A stretch of 64,000 nt of DNA from contig OZ010795.1 of NCBI GenBank assembly GCA_963932465.1, forward strand, positions 471,376,806 through 471,440,805, written 5' to 3'. Every line of letters starts with the position of its first letter. The stretch's first letter is position 1. The DNA is from Maratus speciosus (lineage: Eukaryota; Arthropoda; Arachnida; Araneae; Salticidae). The position numbers and the translations under genes are program-made. A model generated the notes under the pieces. That model ran no database searches, was not told where the DNA came from, and saw nothing but the letters and a program-made list of their open reading frames with translations. Shown here one piece after another: positions 36,509 through 48,993 of the stretch.

Positions 36509-37514
36509 TTATTTAAATCTCTTTCTATCGCATGCAGCCCGATTACAAAAGATGAACCGGATTGCACTTAAAACAATATAAATAGTCCAGCATTTGTTTC
36601 TGTCTAATATTCCGTAAAAAAAATTAAAACTTCATTAATAAAAAAAATAACATTAGTAAAACACAGATTTAACAAACATGTAATCGAACTGCGCGCTCAA
36701 ACTACTGAAATTACAGGAATAAAATGGTTGCTGTAAGTAGTGTGGTGATATCTTTGCCTATTAAATCCTGACTAGATAATAGAAAGTATGCCTCTTAATA
36801 AATTTCAAAACTTTATTTGAATACATTGTTGATGTTTTTCATATAAAAATGCTTTTTGTATTGTCAGTGAACAATCTAAAAAATATATATATTAAACTAA
36901 GGGGTTATAATAAATAATTGTATTAAAAATATATATTAAACTAATATATATAACTATATTAAACCCCTGCGAGCTATTCTCGCCAACCCCCCGTTCAGAC
37001 TTCGCAGCCTCTAAAAACATGGTAATGTATCCTATTTTAAAAAGACAACCCGGTTACCACGAACGGACGAGGACTATCTTCTATAATCGGGTTGCCATGC
37101 TTTTCCGTTTGAATGGGACACTTTTCGGTTACCATGACCTTCTCCACCGCTGTCGCGATAGCTGACAGCTGTTTTTGGGATTGATAAGTAAGATCAATTA
37201 CACATCTGAAAATCACCTGGTATAAAATGGATAGGTTAAAAATGTAGCTGCCCCTCGGACTTTCATAACGACACCGTGGACAATACTCTTCCATTGAGTT
37301 CGAGGTTAAAAAAACTCCGTCTGCTGAGGAGTACATTCAAAACCACGATATTGAAAAACATTGTGTTTTGAAATTTTACGTTTACATTTTACATTTTGAA
37401 CCAGTTTTAGATAGTTTCAGGAAAAAATATAGTTTATGCAGGAATTCTTTTGTCTATTTTAATGCACCCTGATAAATATTTTTATATTGTAATTTTTTTA
37501 TTTTAATTAATATG
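36509..37514. other. Intron 2 interval, no secure gene
   Basis: The first 200 bp continue the old repeat also seen near 5900. At 36965-37340 is a patch richer in G+C with an open frame of 99 codons on the minus strand (37336-37037, starting MYSSADGVFLTSNS). It matches no family I know and may be part of an unrecognised repeat. Confidence 0.45.
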
Positions 37515-38582
37515 TACAGTCGTGGAAAAAAAAAAGTAAACACCCCCTACTAACTCCGCAACAAATTATCGTAGAAGAAAGTTACTGGTACCGAACGATT
37601 TTAAATAAAGTCTACTTTTAAATGATGTATATAAAATTTGCTTAGGGGGCCATCTACATATTAAAACGAACCATAACTTCATTTTTTTCAATGGCAATAC
37701 CCAATTCTGACAGCATAAATGAACTCTACACCCTTCAATTAGCCTAAAAACAAATTTTTATGCAATTCGTACCATAAGTTTCTGAGAAATTAATTATTTT
37801 AAAACGAGCGTATTTTAAGGGCTGCATCCAAATTGAAGTTGGGTTCTCGATTGCTAACCTAGAGAGCCGCCTTCTTGATCAAGGCACCTTAAGCAGTCAA
37901 TGCAGTCTGTTAGATAACAAGGCAGCAGAAGAAATTTCAAAATATCTACTCACTTCAATCATAGACGGCCCCTTAAACCATCATTTTGCCGTTTTTTAAG
38001 CATAATTTGAAAACTACTTGGAAGAAAAATGTGAAATTGAGGATTTTCATAAAGCAGGACTTAATAAATCTAAATCCATCAAAAAAATTGTAGGTTGCAA
38101 TTCATAATTTTTTCGAATATTAATTTCATAATTCATAATTCATATCATAAAATTATAAAAATTGCAAATTTAGCGTATTTATGTTTGGGCACATTAGTTT
38201 TATTTCTAAACAAAAAATTAGCACATTAGGAGCATAATTTCAGAAGATATAAATAAAAATATGAAAGTGTAATTTAACATTAGAAGCACTAAATTTTGAA
38301 TGTTTATAATTCAAAAACTTATCATTCAAATGACTTGAAATTTGGTGTCTAGGCATATTTTGAACCGAAGATTTGAAATATCTCGTTAAAATTGGGTATT
38401 GCTATTGAAAAAAAATGAGGTTTGGGTTCGTTTTAATATGTAGATGACCCCCTAAGCAAGTTTTATATACGTCATTTAAAAGTAGACTTTATTTCAAATC
38501 GTTCGGTACCAGTAACTTCCGTCTACGATAATTTGTTGAAGAGTTAGTAGGGGGTGTTTACTTTTTTTTTTCCACGACTGTA
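37515..38582. mobile_element. Long palindromic TA-flanked MITE, family B copy 1
   Basis: Termini CAGTCGTGGAAAAAAAAAAG and its inverted partner ending CCACGACTG are flanked by TA. Inverted homology continues inward over roughly 180 bp or more per arm (for example TAGATGACCCCCTAAGCAAG at 38440 against 37650). It is about 1.07 kb with no gene. A second copy, split by a PLE, lies at 55338-59062. Confidence 0.92.
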
Positions 38583-38769
38583 CATAAGAATTTTCTAATA
38601 TGTATTTATCAAATTCGTACAAAATAAATCGGAAGTATTTTGTTCATGCATTTATCTATATTTATTCTGCATCATCACATAAACAAATTTACCAGCTGCA
38701 TTACTTTTACACCATGTAATTTCCAATACGATGTCACATGAATATTGCCCAAAAGAAAATCGTTTTAAA

Positions 38770-39180
38770 TGTATTGTTTTAATATATGGTATATTTTTCA
38801 CCTTAAATGCGTTTCGCATGTAATAATTTAATTATTTTAAGGGTTTTTTTTCTCTTTTAAGATTCACGTGCAAATATATTATTCAATTTAAAAGTGTTTG
38901 GTAATATTATTATTTCAGCTTTTTAAATATGTTCTAATTTTCACCATTAAAAGCTTTCATGCATAAAAATTTAATTATTTTAGGCATTTTAAATATGACG
39001 ATATTAAATAGTTGGGTTTTTTACGTATGACCAATTTGTCACCATTAAATGTGCTTCCTGTGTAGTAATTTAATTATTTTAAATTTTCTTACTTTTTAAA
39101 AAATATTCATGTGTAAGTTTAAGTTTTATGACGTAATTTTTTTTCCTGCTTTTAACACGTGATCATTTAATTATTTTTTT
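38770..39180. repeat. Degenerate repeats around TAATTTAATTATTTTA
   Basis: The motif TTTAATTATTTTA recurs near 38826, 38970, 39068 and 39168, each preceded by CACC(A/T)TTAAA-like and a TGC/CATG segment. Spacing is irregular at about 100-145 bp. This is a decayed tandem or clustered repeat. Confidence 0.5.
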
Positions 39181-39249
39181 TTTAAAGTTTCGTTTTGTTT
39201 TTTAATAGTTATGAGTAAATTTATTTTTTATTTGAGTTTCAGCTGACGT

Positions 39250-39810
39250 TATCTCTACTACTGTCTACTGTGAGGTCTATGATGACTTATTCGCATAGTT
39301 CCAAACGTCTCGTAATAGCTCTAAAATTTGCTAAATTTAAAATATTAAAAAAGTAGTGTTATTGAATTATTAAGTTGTTTTAAAATTCTAATATCTTTTC
39401 TCTAATAGCGGGAACATTAATTTTTCTTGCTCCGAATGAGAGAGAGGAAAGGGTAAATGGTGTCATTTTCGTATTATTGATGACATTTTGTCATTAAATC
39501 TGAAAAGAAAACCAAGGGGGAAATTTTGTTCTGTACAGTTATTATTTCATATATTCGTTTAAGATATCAGAATGGTTCCAAAGGTCTCATAATAACTCTT
39601 GAAATTTCTAAATGCAAAATATTAAAAAGTAATATTATTGAAATATTAATTTGTTTTAAATTCTAATGGCGTTTCTCCAATAGTGGCAACATTTTTTTTA
39701 AAATTGCTGTACTTGAGAGACAGAGAAAGGCATAAATGACGTCTTTTTCGCATTATCGATGTCATTTTCTCGTTAAAATTGAAAAGAAAAACTTTTCTTT
39801 TTATGTCTAC
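39250..39810. repeat. Two tandem copies of a roughly 290-bp unit
   Basis: The block with TTCCAAACGTCTCGTAATAG to GTCATTTTCGTATTATTGATG recurs about 280 bp later as TTCCAAAGGTCTCATAATAA to GTCTTTTTCGCATTATCGATG. No coding content. Confidence 0.75.
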
Positions 39811-40723
39811 GAAACTTAAAGATGACAGGCGATTTTTGGTTTCTAAAATAAACTGATTCCTGACGATCGAAATGTGAAAAAGGATTTTAATTTTTCAAAT
39901 TTTCCTGAAAAACATAATTTAATCGCAATATTGTCTTCAACATCGATTGAAATAAAAGATAATTTGTATTTCAATTTGATAATGACGAAAAAAAAAAGAA
40001 GTAATGATCCCTATCGTTTTTCCCTTTCTCCCTTTTCCCCCAAAAATGGAGTAATTTTCTTGCTATCATTACAGAAATGTCATTAAAATTAGAAAAAGAA
40101 AATTAATATCTCGAAAACTAATTCAAATTTCAAAATTCGAATACCACTTTTGACATCCGCGGATTAAAACGAATAATTGGTGTTAATTTCACCGCCAAAC
40201 GTTCCATATTTTAGGAGGAATAGATGTGAAACATAATCTGACGTTTCATAAATTCGTTTCATTAGGATTTTATATATATAGGGTAGATTTAAAAAATCTA
40301 TTAGTGTTCAAATAAAAAAAGAATGGTTTTTGCTTATGTACTGTAAATCCGGGAGCCTGTATGGGATGTCCCAATTTTATTAAATGGAGACAACGACAAT
40401 TTTTTCTTGTTCAAAACACTAAAAATTGAACAATTCGGGGAACAAATGCTAATTCTGCTGCAGTTAAACGCGTGAAAAAATGTATAGGTACCAAACGACT
40501 AGGAAAATTGTCCTCTATTAAATTTTATGCATAAATTACGCTTCAAGGATGGTCTACGTATAAAAAAAATTAACTAACTTGTGAATTCAACATTACAGAA
40601 ACACAATTATTTGCCCCTGAAAGGATTATAATATAAAATAAAATAAAAAGCTGCTAAATATGTACATGTATTGTGAAAAAGGAGGAAACAAAAATGTAAG
40701 ATTTTATAAAGATTTCTGCTTAC

Positions 40724-40870
40724 CATGTGGAGAAGATTCCCATAACAGGCATATCCTCTTCTCGCCAACATGCAGTATTTTCGTAGCGACATTTTTTACC
40801 CGGACAAAACACGGCGCAGTGTACACTTTTCGACGAACTTTGACGCAGTTTCTCAGACAAAAGGCCATAT
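40724..40870 (-). CDS. PTPDC1: PTPDC1-like coding exon 2 (Cys-rich N-terminal segment)
   Basis: The exon is 147 nt with acceptor TTTTCAG (40871-40873) and donor GTAAGC (40723). It encodes a segment beginning YGLLSEKLRQ and ending MPVMGIFSTW, with the tryptophan codon split across the next junction. It lines up with the conserved N-terminal part of PTPDC1: an E-[KR]-LR start, a block with three Cys before a KxCRYEN motif, then an aromatic-S-[ST]-W end. The cysteines in HCAVFCPGKKC are a family trait and may bind metal or hold structure; that role is inference. The upstream intron is about 12 kb and the downstream one about 6.8 kb. Confidence 0.9.
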
Positions 40871-40979
40871 CTGAAAATTATTAGGAGAGAAAAATAAAAG
40901 TTTCAATTCATGCTTATTAACTTAAAAAATTATGTTAATAAGCAACATCACATCAAAATCTCACATCCAAACTGGCTAC

Positions 40980-41264
40980 TTTCTGACAGATTTTTGAATG
41001 AACTTTTGTTCGCAAACACATGACATTGGCGGGTCGGGTGCTCTTATTCAGAAGTTATGTTATGGAACAATTTTTTTATATTTTTCGGTAAATGTAGAAG
41101 ATGCTTTCAAATTTGGTGTTTGGATCTGAATTTTCGGACGCGACAGCGCGAAAAAGGAAATGAAGTATAAAACTAAAAATAGTGTTTAACACACTTTTTT
41201 ATAAGCATTAAATATTTATCTTGAAAATCTCGCCTAATTTCATGAATGCAATTCATGACTTTCC

Positions 41265-41314
<50 letters not shown>

Positions 41315-41832
41315 TTCCATTGCAGTACGTTAATTTGGCGTCCGCACTAAAGTGGATTATGGAAAATTCACCGTTTTTTTATGCGTGGTGAAAAGCGCAT
41401 CAAGCTAGTAAATTTATTAAGGCAGCTCTCAAATCCAAAAGGGCAACTTTATGACATACGTTTTAATTCGTTTTTGTCCGGAAATGCATAAAACTAGCAG
41501 GTGTTGTTCAGAAACTATATCATTGAGCTGTTTTTCCCGTTTTTTTGCAAACGCAATAGATCTTTCAGAAAAGAGTGTGAAAGTGGGCATTTTGAACCGA
41601 ATTTCCGCGCGGAAGGAGAAAATCCACTCAAGAAAGGATAAAAAACGTGTTTGTCACGTGATCAAAATCGCTTATAACTCAGTAGGTAATTTATGGATCC
41701 AAAAATAGAAAACACAGTTAGATTCCAAATCGCTTCCATGGCCAGGCTTTCCAATTTTATATCTTTCCGTTAAAAAATAAATTTGTAAATGTATCAAAAC
41801 GTTTTGCGGTTAAGCAGAGCACAGCCTTAAGA
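40980..41832. mobile_element. TTAAGGC-family MITE copies upstream of exon 2
   Basis: A partial copy (about 40980-41160) and a near-complete copy (41419-41832, TTAAGGCAGCTCTCAAATCC to GCACAGCCTTAA) are present. An A-run and AT microsatellite (41266-41316) lie between. They lie in intron 1, close upstream of exon 2. Confidence 0.65.
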
Positions 41833-41930
41833 GAAATTACAATTTTTGTTCTGTTTCTTTTTTAAGACATGGTGATAGAAAAGAAAAAAAAGGTATGAAA
41901 AATAAATTGATGAAATTATATATATATATG

Positions 41931-44900
41931 TAGGGGAAACTAGGGAGGTTTGACCTGCTTTTTACAAAAATATTTTTCTAATTTTTTTTTAACGTAATAA
42001 AATTTCCATGTTGACATTATTTGATAGCTTATAATGTTTGGCATCATTTTATACTATTTTTTTCTATTTAAATTATCTTTTTGATTAATGATTTTTCAAG
42101 AGTCGAGAAACCGGGTCAAACCTCCCTCAAGTAGGGAGGTTTGACCCACCACAGGAATTGGGTGTTATTAAAAATTGTACAGCAATAATTAAATGTACAA
42201 AAAATACTATTACAATCTACAGGCAATAATTATGAGTAGAAAATACCAAATATTTATTTTATGATTCAAAATAACAAGTAATCTGGACAAAAATCGTTAA
42301 AGGAATTTAGTTTGAATCAGTAAAGATTATGATATTTAGAAATATCACAACCAAATTTCATTTTTAACGCAACTCTTTCGGTGCCTATACTGATCATTGG
42401 CTGAGGCAGCTTAGTGAGATCTCTTTTTGATACTGTGGCAATATTTTCTTTTTCAGGGTAAACAAAACTGAAACTACATGCATCAGATCTTCTGAGAAAA
42501 ATCATTGCCATTTTTTTTAATGACACAACCAATATAATGCAGTAAACTAGATTTGGTTGTAAATTTTACTAAAACAAAATCTCCAATTTCAATGCTGGTT
42601 CGGGAATCTTCAAAATCATCATCTCCATCACTTGAAACATGAAAGTTTTCTGGTTCAATTTCACTGTCTGAAGACAAATCTATTATTCGCTTTTTTGTTT
42701 GTTTCTTGATCTTCTTATTATTTTGTGAAGTTTTCTTTATTTTTTTTCATGCTGTGATTCTTCTCGATTTCAGCTTTCACAGGGGTATCTGTCAAAATCC
42801 TTGAATTGGTACGATTTCTACCACCTCTGCCTTTTCTAGGTCCCGCTTTAGGAAACGGACGAAGCTGCTCAGGTGTTACTAATTGCACTGGAAAATGTGA
42901 ATTCATTGAACTTGTAGATAGAATACTAGAATTGGATGAAATAGTAAGATTCGTGAAATTTGCAGATGTTGATGGTAGATTCAATACACTGGTAGATAGA
43001 TTAGAAGATGCAGCTGAAGGCAAACTTGTAACATCCGGATCTGGTCTGTCTGTCACATAAGAAGCAAAAAAATCAGATTCAGAAAAAATATCTGAATTTA
43101 ATGGCCAGATTCCAGTACAAGCAAATCCACTTTGTATATTTTCTGGAGTAAAAGCCTTTGAAAATGATCTGCGAACCAAATCTGGAATGCCATATATTGT
43201 GATAGGTTTACCTGGATTCGTGACCATAAAATCACTGGCAGCAGAATTATAAAATATCTTGAAGGGACTAAAAACAGTTCTATAACGTGGCTGCAACTTA
43301 TGACTTGTATGGGGTGGTAAAGTTAACAGAGTTATCCCATTATCTTTACAAAGTTGCAAACCCTCAACAGATATGTGTGACTCGTGGTTGTCAAGAATAA
43401 TCAATTTTTCGTTATTTTTGTTGCATTTGCTAAATTTTATAAAATGATGAAGGTATAACTAAAAGTTCTCTGCTGTCATCCATCCACTGGAATGAGCAGC
43501 AGCTTGCATTCCTGGAGGTCCACCCCTTGTCATTATTTCTTTTACGTGAACTCGTGGAAATACTAAAAATGGTGGAATTGATGTTCCAATAGCAGAGATA
43601 CCACAGCACATTGTGACTAAAGTTCCACGTTCCGCAGAGGTGACTTGAGATACTTGCTTCTCTCCTTTCATAGCAATAATTTTTCCAGGTTTGTGTACAG
43701 TAGTGATTCCTGTTTCATCAACGTTAAATATTGCTTCTGGCCCAAATTTCTTTTTTTCGAAGATGCAGCGCAAATTATTGAAAAACTCACCAATGGTTGT
43801 TTTATTGAAAGCAGTGGCTCTGGACAAACTAGTTGATTCGGGTTGCTGCAATGATAAATCTGCATTCCTGCGCAAATAACCCCCCAACCAGTCATAACTT
43901 GCAGTTTTGTTTACAGACCACTTTTCAGGGATTTCTTTGTTATTTGCTACAGCATATTGATATGCCAAGTTTCGTGTTGCTTTTGAAGTTAAACCATAAT
44001 TTAACTTTGAAGCGTGTAGCAAGTATTCTTTAGCACGTGTTCTTCTTTATTAGAAAACACTTGGCAAGAAATGCGGTTTGCCTTAAATTCTATATTTCCA
44101 TCTTCAGCTTTTTTATATTTCTCTACATATCTACCTAGAGTTTTTCTGTCAATTCCATACTCAGCAGCCACAGCTCTTACACTTTTATCATTTTCAGTGA
44201 CTAATAAAACAGCAGTTTTCATTTTGGTTGGAGATACCTTACGTCTTTTATTTTCTGAATTCCACAGAAAAGGCATCTGAAAAAGTTAACTCATATTTTA
44301 ATAACCATAAGAAAATTATTATACAATGTTCATTTTACAAAATAGTTTAGTAGAAAAATGGTTAGAGTCAGGGGGATAAAATAGTTATAAAAACAGCACT
44401 TTTTTATTTATACTTAGTTTGCCAAAAATATATCATTTAAATCTACAAGAAAATTACATAGAACATGCAAATCAACACTGTTTTCAACATTTCAAGGACA
44501 ATTTGAACAATAAAACTATTTTATCCTACATAGTCCCCCCCCCCCAAAAAAAAAGGTTATTTTGTAATAAAAAATGCAGAAAGTTAATCCTGAATAGATA
44601 TGTTTTTATTTACTTTAAAACCAAAGTTGTTCTCATCATTACAACCAAGTCATATTATCCAAAATTTTAAAATGGCTTTAATAATAATAATAATATAGCA
44701 ACAAATATTCTGTTATTCATTGAAAAATGATATCTGATACTTTTAGCATATTCATTTGGCAAAATACTTGCAAAAAATTACAATTTGTATGTTTTATGAA
44801 TTTATTTTTGAAATTACCTATTTTACACCTACCTGACACTTTTTCTAGTTTAATTTTATTGAATTTTCATAGTATAATTATAAAAAAAAGGTTACAAGAG

Positions 44901-45585
44901 AAGAAATATTAGCTTGTGAGTGAGGAATTTAAAACATGGTTGTTCTTAACAACTCATAACAAAGTAGTAAAAAAAAAAAAAAGCAGATTTCAGTTATATT
45001 TAAATTGATCAAAATAATGCATAAACAAGAAGTGTTGTTTCAAATGAATTTTTATATTATATTCAGTGCATTTGGAATTAAGAAAAACATTTATTTAATT
45101 TGAATTAAGAACAACATTTATACAGTTTAAAAGTGTTAGAACATCAAATTAAACTAAATAGGGAAGTTTAACCCGGGCCAAACCTCCCTGAATTGATATG
45201 GGTCAAACCTCCCTTAATAGGCATTTTGGAAAAAAATGTAAAAATCACATTAAAATAAAAAGTAAAAGTAAAAAATAAATATACTGCCTTTTAGTATATT
45301 AATCTAAGTACACAAACAATTCAACTTACTTTCATATATGTTAAAGACAGATGTCACAGGAGAGAAGAGCTTGCAACAACAAAAAAAAAATTTCTAGCTG
45401 AAAATGATATTACATGTGATTCCTCCTTGATTCTGCTTGCAAATGGCTAACAGACAAAAAAGATATGTCATTCTGCTTGCTATCATGCTGCCATCTGGTG
45501 CTCATCAGCTAAATAAATGTTTAAATATGAAAAGGATATGGTGGGTCAAACCTCCCCTATGGTCAAACCTCCCTAGTTTCCCCTA
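41931..45585 (-). mobile_element. Pogo-like transposon, full length, decayed transposase
   Basis: Inverted termini GGGGAAACTAGGGAGGTTTG (41933) and CAAACCTCCCTAGTTTCCCC (45583) are flanked by TA. The motif GGGAGGTTTGACC or its complement is repeated inside both ends (about 42123-42142 and 45170-45215, 45545). Such subterminal repeats are common transposase-binding sites (inference). One transposase gene on the minus strand fills 44276-42317. Confidence 0.95.
42317..44276 (-). pseudogene. Pogo-like transposase pseudogene
   Basis: In order: an N-terminal psq-type helix-turn-helix (44276-44001; RAVAAEYGIDRKTLGRYV), the catalytic domain (NVDETG and LIILDNHESH, the first two Asp of the triad), and a C-terminal segment with GDFVLVKF (42677-42483) and FLRRSDACSFSFVYPE (42532-42317). 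Three frame breaks (about 44015, 42720, 42510) and one TAG at 43459-43461 disrupt it. The third catalytic site normally reads LQPLD; here it reads LQPRYR, so the last Asp is lost. The element cannot make active enzyme. Confidence 0.92.
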
Positions 45586-46156
45586 TATAACCATTAATTA
45601 AACATTACCGACCATCATCAAAAACCGCAATATTGTGAAATGACAATAAAAATATTAGTCTTTTTTTCTTTATACTTTATTTCTTACTTTTTAGATATGT
45701 TTCACTGTTACATACTCATACCAATGGGCCTTTTTTGGTGAGCGTGGTTTGACACATAATTAAATCGATTGTTGTTGTAACTCGTACACAATTATAACCA
45801 TAAAGAATATTTGGCGATTTATCACCTGTCGCGGACTAACGGAAAAAATGCCTTAAAATTAAATTATTAATTTATAATTAAGTTCTAGAATTATTAAAAT
45901 GTTGTATACACACCTTTTTACATAAATTTTATAATTCTAGTGTATCAGGAAGTGGGTTAAAAAATGATTACAAAATTCCATATTTATGCAAAAACCAAGT
46001 TAAGTTAAATAAAAGAGTATAAAAACGAAAATTGTACAACATTTCATCATATTTTTTTAATCAGATTTATAACAAAGATCCATTCTTGAAGAAACACCCG
46101 AAAACAAATTTTCTTTTCAATGAAAAATAAAAAGCATTGCACATCGACTAACTTTT
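45586..46156. other. Intron 1 interval with no recognised feature
   Basis: AT-rich sequence between two elements. I see no exon, tRNA or element ends. Confidence 0.5.
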
Positions 46157-46860
46157 AGGGTTTCGTTCATCTGACGAAACCCTATTCGTCTCGCTTTTCT
46201 GTCTGTCTGTCCGTCACAGAGCCCGTTCTCAGAAACCATATATGTTGGAGACTTGAAATTTTGCATAATTATAACGGAACACCTCACATCAAACGACAAA
46301 TCCTAAAATTTTGAAAAAGCCTTATATTTAACTCTCTGGGCTCTAACGTGTATTTTAATCTTTTTGTTCTAACTGAGCCCCTAATTAAGTTGAAGACTTA
46401 AAATTTTGCATACTTATAGCTGAACACTTGCGATCACACGACAAATCATAAAATTTTCAAAAAGTCTTATATTATTTACCCTCCGGGCTCTAACTTGTGC
46501 ATTTTAAGCAATTTTTCTAACCTCCCGCTATTACACCCGGTGGGTAGTTTTCTAACTTTTGCCGACACCACTTTGACCACTTTTTCATATTATGCACATA
46601 GCCTTACATATTTCAGTTCCACTTTTTACCACCAGGGGGCGCCTACCTATCCCGGGTGCTACAGACCCGATCCCCTCGACTAATATACCTACGGATAGGT
46701 TGTAAAACGGAGTTTCGCTCGGATAGAGGTTTGTGTAGAATAGAGTGCCCCCTGGCGGCAAAATGTGGAACTAACAGATTTCGCAAAAAGATAAAGTGTT
46801 TTGAAAGGAATATTAAACGAAACCCTCTGTGAGATCTGTGATCTCACTTACCCACTTGTT
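46157..46860. mobile_element. Hairpin-start element (AGGGTTTCGT ... ACGAAACCCTCTGTG)
   Basis: The 5' end AGGGTTTCGT is followed seven bases later by its exact complement ACGAAACCCT, then a GTCTGTCTGTCCGTCAC run. The 3' end repeats ACGAAACCCTCTGTGAGATC, closing with the hairpin GTGAGATCTGTGATCTCAC (46829-46847). A near-tandem internal unit repeats TGAAATTTTGCATAATTATA-like sequence twice. Same plan as 34167-36506 but about 700 bp. Confidence 0.65.
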
Positions 46861-46869
46861 TTATAATTT

Positions 46870-47033
46870 ATCAACAATTACACAGGCTGAAAAATAATGC
46901 GTTTTATTTTTTAGTGCACCATTTCAGAGTGTCATGCTTTTACGTTTAAAAATGAGTCCGTAAGTGTGTCAGGCAATTTCGCGTTGTTTTGCAGAGAAAA
47001 ATAGTTTTTGAGAACCGCCTTAATTTCAGAAGT
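46870..47033. mobile_element. TTAAGGC-family MITE, right part only
   Basis: The stretch ends TTTTTGAGAACCGCCTTAA, matching the right end of the family. The left half is missing. It lies 30 bp from the complete but split copy at 47063. Confidence 0.6.
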
Positions 47034-47836
47034 TTTCTTTTAATTCTAAATCCCCGGGGGTGTTAAGGCTGTTCTCAAATCCAAAGTGGCTACTTTCTGA
47101 AACATTTTTGAACTCATTTTTGTTCGGAAACGCATGAAATTGGCAGTTGTTGTAATTGAGAAACTGTGTAAAGAGCCGTTCAAATATTACGTAAGCACCT
47201 AGGAGGGAGGGGAGGGGGTTAGCGATTTGCTTATTGTTGCTGACAAGGGGAAAAGGGGAGGGGGGTGTTGAATAATGCTTACGTAAGACATTTTCAAAAT
47301 CTCTGAACTTGAAAAAAAAACTATTAATAATTTCAAATTGAAAAAAGAAATAGCAAAAGAAAATTAAACTTCAAGTTTAATATTCTTGTCTGTCGATGTC
47401 AGTTCTGATGTTAGTTATTTTGACCGCACAAGGAAAACATAAACGATCTCTTTTATCTAGAGGTGACTGTTCATGTTTGATGCATGAGGCTTATTATCTC
47501 TGAGAACTTGCTACTATTTCCTAATTGTGATGAGAATAGAATAGAATAGAATTTACACGAGTTTTCCTGGAAAGTTTCCAAAACATAAGAAAAATTCCAT
47601 CTTCTTTATTTCTACCCCTCCTCTGTCAAGTGGTTGAACCCATAACCATAAAGACCGACTGCTCTACTGTCTGGTGTGTCGTGAGTTTTGAAAACTCTCA
47701 GTACTGTACTGGTGTTTAAAATAAATGAAATCGGAAATATGTCTCTATTTCGAGAAATTTTGTATAAAAACTTTTTGAAAGTTTAAAAAATTATGGTTCC
47801 TAACTCGATGAGAACGATCGCACTATTGATGAAGAA

Positions 47837-48351
47837 ATGGAGCAAAATAACTTTGCATATGCTGGTAAAACTCTCGCAGAAATCTGGAACTCATTAAACA
47901 TTGACTGTTATCTTGTTACTACCACATATGTTGATTCAGTGAACCAGACTTTCTTGGTTGTGACTTGGATAGGTATTCGAAGCACATACAAGAAAGTCAA
48001 TACTTGCTGCAAATTGTAAAATGCGAAGAAAAGAATTGTTGCTCTGTTGAACGTAGTGGATTATTTCGTATATTAAAAGGACGATTCATTTCTCCTCCAA
48101 TTAAAATGATACAATTTTCAAATGACATCATTACAAGTGAAAATGAGGAGGGGGAATTTATAGATTTAAGTCTCCGCCTGACTTTAAATCTGAATATTAG
48201 AGAAAAGGGATTTTTAAAGATTTTGTATGACTATTTTTGCCCTTTCATAAAGTCGCAATTATCCACAAGAACTTGTGGAAGTTGGAAGTTGTGGCCAATA
48301 TCATGCATCTTAGAAGTCAGCAAACAGATACAAAAAAATTCAACACAGTGA
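47837..48351 (+). pseudogene. Transposon-borne protein fragment of unknown function
   Basis: Two overlapping frames join at about 47970. Visible text includes SKHIQESQYLLQIVKCEEKN, a CC pair, then LKGRFISPPIKMIQ and GEFIDLSLRLTLNLNI. This looks like a conserved uncharacterised protein type often seen in invertebrate transposon-rich loci (my recollection, not checked). A paired Cys motif (KC-x4-CC) could bind metal. The gene is frameshifted and its 3' part is cut at 48548 by a TA insertion. I do not assign a function. Confidence 0.5.
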
Positions 48352-48993
48352 AAAAAGCGAGGCCTGCCATATATACGACCATTGAGAATTGTTACTTGTC
48401 GAGCAAATGAACTTATGTGCGTCGTAAAATCGTGGAAGATATGGAAGATGTTGAGTGGATCAATGAAGATGAAGTTGATCAAGATTGCATCCGAAAAGAA
48501 AGCGATGAAGATAATCCAATAAAACTGGAAACCAATATCATAACATATACCGTAAAATGGGGTTAATCGGAACACTTTTCAACTTTAACGCCAAAAAAAG
48601 GCAACTACCGATTTTTTTATTCTTTTATTTTTTGACTAGAAACTTCGGTCTTGTTTTGTTCTTGAAATTTTAAGCGAAAAAAAAAACATTTTTTACAGTT
48701 TTTATGTATGTCTTTTATTTTTTTTAATGGTGTTCCGATTCACCCCGCAGGTAGGGGTGAATCGGAACAAATACTATAATCTTTATTTGTTCTGATTCAA
48801 ACTTTAATAGGGTTAATAAAATTAGGTAATAATGATAATGGACGATTAGGAGCTCGTAGTTATTATCAAACAAATTCATTATTTTCTATACAAGTAAATG
48901 TATGAGTTTTCAGAAATTAGAAAACAACTTTGAACTCAAGAAAGATTAAAATTTGTTCAAAGAAAATGTATTTGAATTGAGAAAGATGGGAAT

